Origin: Janthinobacterium sp. GW458P
GTDB lineage: Bacteria > Pseudomonadota > Gammaproteobacteria > Burkholderiales > Burkholderiaceae_D
Assembly (NCBI RefSeq): GCF_002127585.1
Contig: NZ_NEGZ01000001.1
Coordinates: 310,500-374,499, forward strand
Length of the DNA: 64,000 nucleotides
Direction of reading: 5' to 3'
Both the position numbers and the translations under genes were made by a program. Positions 8,262 through 16,807 of the stretch are shown in pieces. Positions within the stretch are counted from its first letter, which is position 1. Each line of letters begins with the position of its first letter. The notes under the pieces were generated by a model. It worked only from the letters and a program-made list of their open reading frames with translations. It ran no database searches and was not told where the DNA came from.

Positions 8262-8512
8262 CAGCCTTACGGGGAAACACGTATAAGCATATACGCCCAG
8301 GTAGCAAGGCTGAAAGACAGAATTGGTGACAAGGTTGGTGGGGGAGTGGTCTATAAAAACGGTATTGATACCGGGGATATATTGAGGAGACACACGTTTC
8401 ACAGAAGTTGTTGAGTCATCGCTGTGTGCGGCCACAAGCCGGTACCGGCGGACCCAAACGACCGGGAACGTGAAGCAATATTTGAAGCGCACCGATTGGT
8501 GCGCTTTTTTTT
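8262..8512 (+). ncRNA. Candidate structured small RNA between dctM and ogt
   Basis: The 425 bp between dctM and ogt have no convincing reading frame, but they contain a run of hairpins that ends in a strong terminator. An outer stem CAGCCTT (8262-8268) with AAGGCTG (8306-8312) encloses CGTATA-AGCA-TATACG (8280-8295). CGGTA-TTGA-TACCG lies at 8360-8373. CACAG/CTGTG pair over 8400-8426. A self-complementary GCCGGTACCGGC lies at 8438-8449. A -10 element lies just upstream. It does not match what I know of 6S RNA, tmRNA, RNase P RNA or SRP RNA. It could be a trans-acting sRNA or a riboswitch-like leader ended by the terminator. Confidence 0.5.
8485..8512 (+). terminator. Rho-independent terminator
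   Basis: The stem AAGCGCACC (8485-8493) and GGTGCGCTT (8498-8506) with a GATT loop is followed by an uninterrupted T-run to 8512. It ends the candidate RNA transcript and separates it from ogt, which starts 112 bp further on. Confidence 0.9.
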
Positions 8513-8623
8513 CGTGCCGGGGAAACGTCCGCCCACCCGGCCAAAGTCGGTGCATAATCGCCTTGGCGCTGTTTCCCGCGCCAGCAGGTTGTATATTTGC
8601 CACACTTGAATAATGATCAGCAG

Positions 8624-9124
8624 ATGAAAAAACAACAGGGCAGTGAGCTGTTCAGCGCCATCGTGGCCGCGCCGTTCGGCGCCATGGGCGTGCGCGCGGA
8701 TGGCGGGCAGCTGCATGAACTGGTCTACCTGCCGCCGCACTTTGCCGAGAAAGACGCGCAGGATGCCGTCTCCGAGCTGGCGTGCCAGCAACTGGCGCGT
8801 TATTTCCGCGACCCCGATCATGTCTTTGACCTGCCGCTGGCCGCGCCGGGCAGCGCCTTTCAGCAGCGCGTATGGGCGGCGATCGCCGGCATTCCGCGCG
8901 GCCAGGTGCGTACGTACGGCGACGTGGCGCGCTTGATCGGCTCGGCGCCGCGCGCCGTGGGCCAGGCGTGCGGCGCCAACTGGTTTCCGGTGGTCATACC
9001 CTGCCACCGCGTGACGGCCGCCGGCGGCCTGGGCGGCTTTGCCCACCATGACGATGCGACGGGATTCCACCTGGGCGTGAAGCGCTGGCTGCTGGCGCAT
9101 GAAGGCGTCGAAGGTTACGCATGA
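8624..9124 (+). CDS. ogt: Methylated-DNA--protein-cysteine methyltransferase
   Basis: A 166-residue suicide repair enzyme that transfers alkyl groups from O6-methylguanine to its own cysteine. The active-site motif is PCHR in VVIPCHRVTAAGGLGGF. The helix-turn-helix segment FQQRVWAAIAGIPRGQVRTYGDVA and the asparagine hinge ACGANWFPV are in the normal order. The ATG at 8624 was chosen. A TTG at 8597 would add nine residues without family support. It overlaps xerD by four bases (ATGA), so the two are co-translated. Confidence 0.92.
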   Translation: MKKQQGSELFSAIVAAPFGAMGVRADGGQLHELVYLPPHFAEKDAQDAVSELACQQLARYFRDPDHVFDLPLAAPGSAFQQRVWAAIAGIPRGQVRTYGDVARLIGSAPRAVGQACGANWFPVVIPCHRVTAAGGLGGFAHHDDATGFHLGVKRWLLAHEGVEGYA

Positions 9125-10038
9125 TGAACAGCCTGCTGGCGCCCGACAACGCCACCCTGATCGACGAATTCTGCGACAGTCTGTGGCTGGAAGACGGCCT
9201 GTCGAAAAACTCGCTGGACGCCTACCGGCGCGACATGCGTCTGTTTTCGCGCTGGCTGGAAGTGGCGCGGCCCGGGCGCGAGGGCCTGTACGAAGTGTCC
9301 ACGGCCGACATCGAGGCGTATTTCGCGGCCCGCCATGACGAGAGCAAGGCAACGTCGTCGAACCGCCGGCTGTCCGTGCTCAAGCGTTTTTACCAGCTGG
9401 CCTTGCGGCACCGGCATATCGCGGCGGACCCGTGCCTGAAGATGGTGTCGGCCAAACAGCCGGCGCGCTTCGTGCACACCCTGAGCGAAGCGCAGGTGGA
9501 AGCCTTGCTGGCGGCGCCTGACGTGAGCACGCCGCTGGGCTTGCGCGAGCGCACCATGCTCGAACTCATGTATGCCAGCGGCTTGCGCGTGTCGGAACTG
9601 GTGGACTTGCAATCCGTGGAGCTGAGCCTGAACGATGGCGTGCTGCGCATCACGGGCAAGGGCAGCAAGACGCGGCTGGTGCCGTTCGGCGAACAGGCGC
9701 GGCTGTGGATAGAGCGCTACCTGAAGGAGGCGCGCGGCGTGATTCTCGACGGGCAGATGGACGACGCGCTGTTCGTCACGCGGCGCGGGGGCGCCATGAC
9801 GCGGCAAATGTTCTGGGTCATCATCAAGAAACACGCGCTGAATGCCGGCATCACGGCGCCGCTGTCGCCGCATACCTTGCGCCACGCGTTCGCCACGCAT
9901 CTGCTCAACCATGGCGCGGACTTGCGTGTTGTGCAATTGTTGCTGGGACATTCCGATATTTCCACAACGCAAATTTACACGCATGTCGCCCGCGAACGGC
10001 TGAAACTGCTGCATGCGCAGCATCATCCGCGAGGCTAA
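9121..10038 (+). CDS. xerD: Site-specific tyrosine recombinase XerD
   Basis: A 305-residue recombinase that resolves chromosome dimers at dif together with XerC. The N-terminal SAM-like domain begins with IDEFCDSLWLEDGLSKNSL. The catalytic domain shows the Arg in YASGLRVSEL, the Lys in TGKGSKTRLVPFG, His-x-x-Arg in SPHTLRHAFATHLL, a second His in LLGHSDISTTQ, and the nucleophile Tyr in IYTHV. Length and motifs are those of the housekeeping enzyme and not of a phage integrase. The start overlaps the ogt stop. Confidence 0.92.
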   Translation: MMNSLLAPDNATLIDEFCDSLWLEDGLSKNSLDAYRRDMRLFSRWLEVARPGREGLYEVSTADIEAYFAARHDESKATSSNRRLSVLKRFYQLALRHRHIAADPCLKMVSAKQPARFVHTLSEAQVEALLAAPDVSTPLGLRERTMLELMYASGLRVSELVDLQSVELSLNDGVLRITGKGSKTRLVPFGEQARLWIERYLKEARGVILDGQMDDALFVTRRGGAMTRQMFWVIIKKHALNAGITAPLSPHTLRHAFATHLLNHGADLRVVQLLLGHSDISTTQIYTHVARERLKLLHAQHHPRG

Positions 10039-10118
10039 ACATTTGGTGTTTGGTCCAATTACGTCATAATGTGCCTTATGTGCTTATCTGTAACAATAAA
10101 AAACTAAAGAGGTAGTAA

Positions 10119-10319
10119 ATGGCCAAGACAAATTTCCAATACGAAAAACGGCAAAAAGAGCTGGAAAAGAAGAAGAAAGCCGAGGAAAAAGCCAGACGCA
10201 AGCTGGAAGCGAAAAACAATCCCAAGCCGGCCGACGGCGCCGACGGTGAAGAGCCGGAGGCGGACGACGCCGACCCAGATGCGGCCGCCGAAGGCGACGC
10301 GCCTGTCCAGCCGCAGTAA
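10119..10319 (+). CDS. Small conserved lysine-rich protein
   Basis: A 66-residue protein whose first half is highly basic and helical (KRQKELEKKKKAEEKARRKLE), with an acidic Ala/Asp/Glu second half. No enzymatic domain is visible. Small proteins starting MAKTNFQYEKRQKELEKK are familiar in Burkholderiales, so I regard it as real. A good AGAGG ribosome site precedes the ATG. A candidate promoter lies upstream (TTGGTG 10043-10048, CATAAT 10065-10070, 16-bp spacer). The function is unknown. The charged coil could bind nucleic acid or ribosomes. Confidence 0.75.
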   Translation: MAKTNFQYEKRQKELEKKKKAEEKARRKLEAKNNPKPADGADGEEPEADDADPDAAAEGDAPVQPQ

Positions 10320-10336
10320 GCTCCTGCCGTTGATCA

Positions 10337-10362
10337 CCGGCGCGGCATCGTTGCCGCGCCGG
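10337..10362. terminator. Strong hairpin between convergent genes, probable bidirectional terminator
   Basis: CCGGCGCGGCA (10337-10347) pairs perfectly with TGCCGCGCCGG (10352-10362) over a TCGT loop. It lies between the small plus-strand gene and the convergent czcC. The T-run on the plus side is displaced by several C residues (GTTTT at 10371-10375), so efficiency is uncertain. Confidence 0.6.
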
Positions 10363-10387
10363 CCCCCCTCGTTTTACCTTCCCCCCG

Positions 10388-11665
10388 CTATAAGCTCGGC
10401 CGCTGGCCGATGGCCAGTTGCAGCTGCGTGCTGGCGATGGCGGCATCGGCGCGCGCCTGCAAATAGCCCAGATACGCGTCATCGGCCGAGTGCTGCGCCG
10501 CCAGCCACTCCAGCAGCGAGGCATTGCCTTTGCCATAGGACAGGCGCATGCCGTCGACCACCTTTTGCGCATCCTGCAGCACGCCGTCGCGGTAGCGCGC
10601 CAGCCGTTCCTGCGCCGAGCGCCATTGCAGCTGCGCCGTGCGCACTTCCGTTTCCGCCTTCAATTCCGCCTGACGCAGGGCCAGCATCGCCTGCGTCGCG
10701 CCCGCTTCCGCCTGCACGATGTCGCCCTTGTCGCGCCGCGACAGGGGGATGGGGATGGCCAGCGAGAGGGAGAGGGCGCGCGAACGGGGCGAACCGTCGG
10801 CGGGATTGCCGCGGCCGTCAATGCTGTCATGGTAGCCGCGCGCGGCGGACAGACCCAGCGTGACAGTGGGATCGACCGAGCGGTTGGCGCGCACCAGCGC
10901 CGCGCCATCGCGCAGATTGTCCACCGTGGCGCGGGCGATGCGCACGTCGCTGCGCTCGCGCAGCGCCTGCGGCACGAGGGTGCTGGCATCCTGCACTTCA
11001 TACGCGGCGAAATCGCAGGCAAGCTGCGCCCCGGGGAACAAGGCGTCGACCTGGCGTCCCAGCGGCGGCGACAAGTTCAGCATGGCGCCTTGCGCCTCGC
11101 TGGCCGCCTGCGCCAGCTCGGCCTGGAACTGGTCGCGTTCCACGCGCGACTGCAGCAGCTCGATGCCGCCCACGTCGCCAGCCTTGCGCCGCACGCCGTT
11201 CGCCTCGACCACCTTAGACAGGGCCGCCATGGTCTGCTGCTTGCGCGCGAAGACCTCGCGCGTGCGGCACGCTTCCGTGAACGCCGCCGCGGCCATGCCA
11301 TACAGTTCGCGCCGGAAGCCAGTCACCGTTTCCTCGGCCAGCGTGACATTGCTCTGCGCGGCTTTGATGCGCGCGGCGCGCTTGCCGCCCGTCTCGATGG
11401 CCATGCTGATGGCCGGCGTCCACGTGACGGGGCGGTGCTCGACGCTGTGCACCGTTTCGCGTGAGGCACCCACGGTGAATTCGGGATCGGGGCGCACGCC
11501 TGCGATGCCGATGCCGGCCTTGGCCGAGGCGATGCTTTCCTGCTGTGCCTGCAGTTCCAGGCTGTGGCTTTCCACGGCGGACAGGTAGGTCTCGAAGGTC
11601 AACGGGGCAGCGCTGGCGCATGGGGCAAGCAGCCAGGCCGCCAGCAATAAACTAAAACGTGTCAT
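10388..11665 (-). CDS. czcC: TolC-family outer-membrane factor of a heavy-metal RND pump (CzcC-like)
   Basis: A 425-residue outer-membrane efflux protein with a cleavable signal (LLLAAWLLAPCASA). Two repeats of long coiled-coil helices are typical of the TolC fold. The first contains SLELQAQQESIASAKAGIGIAG and the second ELKAETEVRTAQLQWRSAQERLARY. The ATG at 11665 was chosen because GGAG lies eight bases before it. An ATG four codons upstream is also in frame. The gene overlaps czcA by 14 bp, so the operon reads czcB, czcA, czcC, with the outer-membrane gene last. It forms the exit duct for divalent metal export. Confidence 0.85.
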   Translation of the reverse strand: MTRFSLLLAAWLLAPCASAAPLTFETYLSAVESHSLELQAQQESIASAKAGIGIAGVRPDPEFTVGASRETVHSVEHRPVTWTPAISMAIETGGKRAARIKAAQSNVTLAEETVTGFRRELYGMAAAAFTEACRTREVFARKQQTMAALSKVVEANGVRRKAGDVGGIELLQSRVERDQFQAELAQAASEAQGAMLNLSPPLGRQVDALFPGAQLACDFAAYEVQDASTLVPQALRERSDVRIARATVDNLRDGAALVRANRSVDPTVTLGLSAARGYHDSIDGRGNPADGSPRSRALSLSLAIPIPLSRRDKGDIVQAEAGATQAMLALRQAELKAETEVRTAQLQWRSAQERLARYRDGVLQDAQKVVDGMRLSYGKGNASLLEWLAAQHSADDAYLGYLQARADAAIASTQLQLAIGQRPSL

Positions 11666-14600
11666 GTGTTTCTCCATCGTGGGTGCGGTGGCGCGCGGCC
11701 TGCCGCGCCTCGATCAGGTAATACAGGGCCGGCAACAGCAGCAGGGTCAGTGCCGTGGCCGTCACCAGCCCGCCCACCACGACGGTGGCCAGCGGGCGCT
11801 GCACGTCGCTGCCCAGGCCCGTCGCCAGCATGGCCGGCGTCAGGCCCAGGGCGGCCACGGTAGCCGTCATCAGCACGGGGCGCATGCGGTCGCGCGCGCC
11901 TTCGAGTACGGCGTCGCGCAAGCTCCTGCCTTCGTCCGCGCGCAAGCGGTTGATCTGCGCCAGCATCAGCACGGCATTCAGTACTGCCACGCCGAACAGG
12001 GCGATGAAGCCCACCGCGCTCGACACGTTCAGGGTCATGCCGCGCAGGTGCAGCGCGGCCAGGCCGCCCAGCATGGCCAGCGGCACGGCCAGCAAGACCA
12101 GCGCGGGCTGGCGCAGGTTGCGGAACTGGCCAAACAGCAGCAAAAACATGGCGCCCAGGGTCATCGGCAGGATCAGGGCCAATCGGCTTTGTGCGCGCTG
12201 CAGGTTTTCGAACTGGCCGCCCCATTCGACGCTGATGCGCTCGTGTTCATTGGCCACAGCCTGGGCCACCAGCGGGCGCGCTTCGGCCAGGAAACCGGCC
12301 AGGTCGCGCCCGCGGGCATTGAGGCGCACAATGATGTGGCGCCGCCCCATTTCGCGCACGATCACGCTCTCGCCCGAGGTGGTGCTGATATTGGCCACCT
12401 GCGCCAGCGGAATCCTGGCGCCGTTGGCAGCGTTGAGCATCAGGCTGGCGATGGCGTCGGGGCTGGAACGCGTGGCGGGCGGGAAGCGCACGGCGATGTC
12501 GTAGCTTTTCTCGCCCACGTACACCTGGCCGATGGGCGCACCGCCGATGCCGGTCGAGATCAGGTCGGCCACGTCGGCCGCGTTGATGCCGTAGCGGGCC
12601 GCCTTTGCCCTGTCCAGTTCCACCTTCAGGTTGGGCAGCGGCGGCTCGACGTCCACCGCCACGTCGGAGGCGCCGGGGACGGTTTTCAGTACGTTGGCCA
12701 CCTTGCCGGCGATGCGCCGCACTTCATCGAGGTCGTTGCCGAAGATTTTCACCGTCAGGTCGCTGTGCGCGCCCGACAATTTATCCTGCACGCCGTCGAT
12801 CATCGGCTGCATGAAAGCCACCGTGACACCGGGCATGCGCGCGAAGCGCTCGTTCATTTTGGCGATCAGCTGCTGCTTGCTCATGCCCGACTTCCAGCTT
12901 TTGTACGGGTGCAGCCCCACGCTCGCCTCGATGTGCGAGGGCGTCCAGTAATCGGTGCCGTCGTCGTTGCGTCCCGTCTGCGTGACGATGGTCGACACTT
13001 CCGGGAACTCCAGCGCGGCGCGCCGCAATTCGCTGGCCATCTCGGATGCCTTGTCCAGCGTGATCCCGGGCGGCATCTGCACCTGCAGCCACAGCGAACC
13101 CTCGTCGAGGTAGGGCAGGAAGTCGCGCCCGATGCTGCCGCCCAGGATGGCCAGGCTTGCCAGCGCGGCGGCACAGGCGGCGGCCACCCAGCGCCGCTTG
13201 CCCACGGTACGTTCGAGGAAGCGGCCATACGCGGCCGCCAGCTTTTCCAGCACGCGGTTGTGGAACGTGCGGCGCGGCTTGCGCAAGGCCAGCCAGGCCA
13301 GGCCCGGGATCAGCACCAATGCCACTACCAGCGCGCCCGCCAGCGCCGCGCCCACCGCATAGGCCATCGGCGAAAACAGCTTGTACTCGATGCGCTGGAA
13401 GGCGAACAGGGGCAGGTAGGCGGCGACGATGACGGCCATGCCGAACATGATGGGGCGCGCCACCTGCAGGGTTGCCTCGATGGCGTCCTGCAGGGTGAGC
13501 GGACGGTCCTGCTCGCGTTCGCGGCGGCGCAGCATGTTTTCCAGCACCACGACGGAACCGTCGACGAGGATGCCGAAGTCGATCGCGCCCAGCGACAGCA
13601 GGTTGGCCGGAATCTTAAAGTGGTGCATGAAGATGAAGGCGATCAGCAGGGCCAGCGGGACCGTCAGCGCGACGATGGCGGCCGCGCGCGGGCTGCCGAG
13701 GAACAGCAGCAGCACGAGGGCGACGAGCAGCATGCCTTCGCCCAGGGTATGGCTGACCGTGTGCAGGGTGGCGTCGATCAGCGAGCTGCGGTCCAGGTAG
13801 GGCACCACTTTCACATCCTTCGGCAGCACATTGGCATTCAGGTCATCCACGGCCGCGTGGATGCCGGCCAGCGCCTCGGACGGATTGAAGTCTTTCAGCA
13901 GCAGGGTGATGCCTTCGATGGCGTCGGGGTTGTCGTCCTTGCCGAGGATGCCGCGCCGCTCCACGTTGCCGTAATCGAGCTTGCCCAGGTCCTTCACCAG
14001 CACGGGCACGCCGTTCTTGCTGCTGACGACGACGTTGCCCATGTCGCCCAGCGAGTGCAGCAGACCCACGCCGCGCACGACATACGATTGCTGGCCGCGG
14101 TCGATGACGCTGCCGCCGCCGCTGATGTTGTTGGCGTTGATGGCGTCCTTCACCTGCGCCAGCGAGAAGCCGTAGCTGTCCAGTTTTGCGGGATCGAGTT
14201 CCAGCATGAATTGCGTCGTCAGGCCGCCGAAATTGCTGACGTCCGCCACGCCGCGCACCTGCTGCAGGCGCGGAATCACGGTCCAGAACTGCAGCTCCGA
14301 CAGCTCGCGCAGGCTGCGCGATTTCGATTCCAGCGTGTAGCGGTAGATCTCGCCCGTTGGCGACGTGTAGGGATCGAGCCCCGGCTTGGCCTCGTACGGC
14401 AGGTTCACGCTGGCGAGGCGTTCCTGCAGCCGCTCGCGCGTGAAGTAGCCGTCGCTGCCATCCTCGAACACCACGGTGATCAGCGACAGCGCGAACAGGC
14501 TGCGCGTGCGCAGCACGTGCATGCCGGGCGTGCCGAGCAGGGCGCGTTCCAGCGGTATCGTGATCTGCTGCTCGATTTCCTCAGCGCCCAGGCCCGGCAC

Positions 14601-14756
14601 CTGCGTGACAATCTGCGAGGTGACGTCGGCGATGTCTGGATAGGCTTCGATGGGCAACTGCTTCCAGCAGTAGACGCCGTAGGCGGTGACGAACAGCAGC
14701 ACCAGCCAGACGATGCCGCGCCGCTGGCAGCAAGTGGCAATGAAACGGTCAATCAT
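11652..14756 (-). CDS. czcA: Heavy-metal efflux RND permease (CzcA-like, divalent-cation type)
   Basis: A 1034-residue proton-driven pump of the HME-RND family, with the usual duplicated 6-TM plus periplasmic-loop architecture. The start resembles CzcA (IDRFIATCCQRRGIVWL, then QLPIEAYPDIADVTSQI). TM4 carries the motif DFGILVDGSVVVLEN, which is characteristic of CzcA/CnrA/NccA pumps for zinc, cobalt, nickel or cadmium rather than CusA pumps for copper and silver. The second half contains DFLPYLDEGSLWLQVQMPPG. It overlaps czcB by 8 bp and czcC by 14 bp, indicating a single tightly coupled operon. The exact metal cannot be told from sequence alone. Confidence 0.9.
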   Translation of the reverse strand: MIDRFIATCCQRRGIVWLVLLFVTAYGVYCWKQLPIEAYPDIADVTSQIVTQVPGLGAEEIEQQITIPLERALLGTPGMHVLRTRSLFALSLITVVFEDGSDGYFTRERLQERLASVNLPYEAKPGLDPYTSPTGEIYRYTLESKSRSLRELSELQFWTVIPRLQQVRGVADVSNFGGLTTQFMLELDPAKLDSYGFSLAQVKDAINANNISGGGSVIDRGQQSYVVRGVGLLHSLGDMGNVVVSSKNGVPVLVKDLGKLDYGNVERRGILGKDDNPDAIEGITLLLKDFNPSEALAGIHAAVDDLNANVLPKDVKVVPYLDRSSLIDATLHTVSHTLGEGMLLVALVLLLFLGSPRAAAIVALTVPLALLIAFIFMHHFKIPANLLSLGAIDFGILVDGSVVVLENMLRRREREQDRPLTLQDAIEATLQVARPIMFGMAVIVAAYLPLFAFQRIEYKLFSPMAYAVGAALAGALVVALVLIPGLAWLALRKPRRTFHNRVLEKLAAAYGRFLERTVGKRRWVAAACAAALASLAILGGSIGRDFLPYLDEGSLWLQVQMPPGITLDKASEMASELRRAALEFPEVSTIVTQTGRNDDGTDYWTPSHIEASVGLHPYKSWKSGMSKQQLIAKMNERFARMPGVTVAFMQPMIDGVQDKLSGAHSDLTVKIFGNDLDEVRRIAGKVANVLKTVPGASDVAVDVEPPLPNLKVELDRAKAARYGINAADVADLISTGIGGAPIGQVYVGEKSYDIAVRFPPATRSSPDAIASLMLNAANGARIPLAQVANISTTSGESVIVREMGRRHIIVRLNARGRDLAGFLAEARPLVAQAVANEHERISVEWGGQFENLQRAQSRLALILPMTLGAMFLLLFGQFRNLRQPALVLLAVPLAMLGGLAALHLRGMTLNVSSAVGFIALFGVAVLNAVLMLAQINRLRADEGRSLRDAVLEGARDRMRPVLMTATVAALGLTPAMLATGLGSDVQRPLATVVVGGLVTATALTLLLLPALYYLIEARQAARHRTHDGETHDTF

Positions 14757-15879
14757 TGAGCAGCACTCCTTCCTTGACGACGATGCGCTCGCCGGCCTTC
14801 AGCCCCGAGACGATTTCCACCTGGTCGCCATGGCTGGCGCCCACCTGCACCGCGCGCGGCTCGAAGCGCAGCGGGCCGTGCTCGACCATCACGCGCGTCG
14901 ACAGCCCGCTTTGCAGCACGGCCGCCGCCGGCACGACGATGGCGCGGCGGCTGGCGCCGGCAAAACCCGCGTGGGCGAACATGCCGGGCTTGAAGGTGCC
15001 GGCACGGTTGTCGATGGCCACGCGCACCTTCACCGTGCGCGTTTCCGCGTCGAGCACGGCACCCACGTAGGCGACCTTGCCTGCGAAGGCTTTGCCGGGC
15101 CAGGCGTCGAGCGTGATGCGGCTTGTCTGGCCCACGGCCACTTGCGCCAGGTCCTTCTCGGCCACGTTGGCCGACAGCCACACGGTGGAGAGATCCGCCA
15201 CGGTCATGACGGGCGCGTTGATATCGTTCCAGTAGCCGCCCTGGGCGCCTTCCATGGCGATCACGGTGCCGGCGATGGGCGAGCGCAAAACGTAGTCGCG
15301 GCGCGATCCACGTCCGCTGGCGCCGTACTGAGCCAGCTTGTCGGCGCTGGCATGCGCATCGCTGCCGGCCTGGTCATAGGCCGCCTGGGCCGCTTCGTAA
15401 TCCTTGCGCGCGGCAATCTCCGCCTCGAACAGCGTCTTCTGGCGCTCCAGTTCCTGGCGCGCCTGCAGCAGGGCGGAGCGGGCCTTGCTGTCGTCCGTGT
15501 AGGCGGCGCTCAGTTCGGCCGAGTCCAGGGTGAACAGCGGGTCGCCCGCCTTGACGCTGTCGCCCAGGGCGCGTTGCAGGCGCGTGATGCGCCCGGCCAG
15601 CGGCGGCGTGATTTTCACCAGTTTCTCCGGCATGGCTTCGATGCTGCCCGGTGCGTCCGTCTGCGTGGCGATGTCCTGTTCCAGTGCGGGGGCGATCTGC
15701 AGGCGCTGGCGCAACGGTGAATTTTTTGCGACTTCGATGCTGCCGTCGTCCAGATGCGCCGCCTGGGCGGTCGGCGTGGCCGCCACCGTTGGCCTGGCGC
15801 AGCCGGCGAGGGCCGTGCAGCCGAGGGCGACGGCGAGGGCGCAGCAGGCGCCCAGGGCATGGGGGTTGGTCGTGTTCAT
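14749..15879 (-). CDS. czcB: Membrane-fusion (adaptor) protein of the metal RND pump (CzcB-like)
   Basis: A 376-residue periplasmic adaptor. The N-terminus has a lipobox LAGC (about residue 27), so it is probably a lipoprotein. A barrel-sandwich/lipoyl half (ITPPLAGRITRLQRALGDSVKAGDPLFTL) leads into a coiled-coil hairpin (ALLQARQELERQKTLFEAEIAARKDYE). The second lipoyl half is LRSPIAGTVIAMEGAQGGYW. Beta-barrel and membrane-proximal domains follow. It links CzcA to CzcC. As first gene of the operon it is divergent from czcR, with a 247-bp regulatory region between them. Confidence 0.88.
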   Translation of the reverse strand: MNTTNPHALGACCALAVALGCTALAGCARPTVAATPTAQAAHLDDGSIEVAKNSPLRQRLQIAPALEQDIATQTDAPGSIEAMPEKLVKITPPLAGRITRLQRALGDSVKAGDPLFTLDSAELSAAYTDDSKARSALLQARQELERQKTLFEAEIAARKDYEAAQAAYDQAGSDAHASADKLAQYGASGRGSRRDYVLRSPIAGTVIAMEGAQGGYWNDINAPVMTVADLSTVWLSANVAEKDLAQVAVGQTSRITLDAWPGKAFAGKVAYVGAVLDAETRTVKVRVAIDNRAGTFKPGMFAHAGFAGASRRAIVVPAAAVLQSGLSTRVMVEHGPLRFEPRAVQVGASHGDQVEIVSGLKAGERIVVKEGVLLND

Positions 15880-16006
15880 CCCGTGTTTCCTTGTTGTTAG
15901 TGTCGATAGGGGGCATGCATGGATGCCGTGCCCAGGCGGGCAGGAGATGGGGCGCAGGTGGCGCGGACAGCGTCACTACAGCGCCGGGAAAGCATAGCAA
16001 TGTCGT

Positions 16007-16046
16007 CCTGAAGAAGCTCCCAAGAACGCCTGAATCATTCTTCAGG
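16007..16046. promoter_or_regulatory. Inverted repeat in the czcB-czcR divergent region, candidate CzcR site
   Basis: CCTGAAGAA (16007-16015) is mirrored perfectly by TTCTTCAGG (16038-16046). A third copy of the core, CCTGAA, sits between them at 16029-16034. The arrangement lies between divergent metal-pump and regulator genes, where the OmpR-type regulator should bind. That CzcR binds here is inferred. Confidence 0.5.
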
Positions 16047-16126
16047 TTTGCTGCGTGCGGGGCGCGGCGCGTTAAAATGGGAGAATGGACAATGCGGGAA
16101 AACGCGGCGCGACGGGAAAGGCAGGC

Positions 16127-16807
16127 ATGAGGATTCTCTTGGTGGAAGATGACCGCAAGGCGGCGCGCCTGCTGGCGCGGGGCTTGCAGGAAGAGGGCTT
16201 TGTCGTCGATGTGGCGCACAGCGCGGAAGAGGGCGAGGATGAAAGCTATGCCGTCGATTACGACTTGATCGTGCTGGACTGGATGTTGCCGGGCAAGCAG
16301 GGCATCGACTTTTGCCGCGATTTGCGCGCGCGTGGCATCCAGACGCCCGTGTTGATGCTCACGGCGCGCGACGCCACGGCCGACCGCGTGGCGGGCCTGA
16401 ACACGGGCGCCGACGATTACCTGACCAAGCCGTTCGAATTCGAGGAGCTGCTGGCGCGCATCCGCGCGTTGCTGCGCCGCTCCGACATCAGCCGCCCGCT
16501 GGTGCTGGCGCTGGCCGACCTGTCGCTCGATCCCGTCAGCCACCAGGTGACGCGCGCCGGCGCGCCGCTGGTGCTCACGCCCAAGGAGTACGCGATCCTG
16601 CTGATCCTGCTGCGCCAGGCGGGCGAGGTGGTCAGCCGCGCGCGCCTGGCCGAGCAGATCTGGCAGGCGGACCTGATCGGCATCGACAACCTGATCGACG
16701 TTCATGTGCGCAACCTGCGGGGCAAGGTCGATGCACCGGGGCTGCTCCAGCTGATCCACACGGTGCGCGGACGCGGCTTCCGCCTGGCGGAAAGCAACGG
16801 TGGCTAG
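16127..16807 (+). CDS. czcR: OmpR-family response regulator of the metal efflux locus
   Basis: A 226-residue regulator. The receiver domain has MRILLVEDD at the start, the phosphorylated Asp in IVLDWMLPGKQG, Thr in MLTARDA and Lys in YLTKPFEFEELLARI. The C-terminal winged helix is typical of OmpR/PhoB (LTPKEYAILLILLRQAGEVVSRARLAEQIW, then DVHVRNLRGKVD). An upstream in-frame ATG at 16085 would add 14 residues, but the start at 16127 gives the canonical N-terminus. It overlaps the kinase gene by eight bases. It probably activates czcBAC in response to metal. Confidence 0.88.
   Translation: MRILLVEDDRKAARLLARGLQEEGFVVDVAHSAEEGEDESYAVDYDLIVLDWMLPGKQGIDFCRDLRARGIQTPVLMLTARDATADRVAGLNTGADDYLTKPFEFEELLARIRALLRRSDISRPLVLALADLSLDPVSHQVTRAGAPLVLTPKEYAILLILLRQAGEVVSRARLAEQIWQADLIGIDNLIDVHVRNLRGKVDAPGLLQLIHTVRGRGFRLAESNGG

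Noticed and set aside
8262-8512. 6S RNA, tmRNA, RNase P RNA or SRP RNA as identity of the intergenic RNA
   Set aside because: None of the conserved sequence blocks of these RNAs is seen, and the gene neighbourhood is not that of ssrS (zapA, fau).
8424-8609. A 61-codon frame inside the RNA region
   Set aside because: It crosses the terminator, has no ribosome site and no protein-like composition.
9121-10038. XerD as the integrase of the prophage
   Set aside because: It is the housekeeping form, more than 50 kb away and co-translated with ogt.
11664-14759. A very long open frame opposite czcA, and similar ones opposite the second RND pump and rpoD
   Set aside because: These are mirror frames caused by GC-rich codon use. 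Their products are His/Gln/Arg-rich, lack domains, and the opposite strand encodes clear families.
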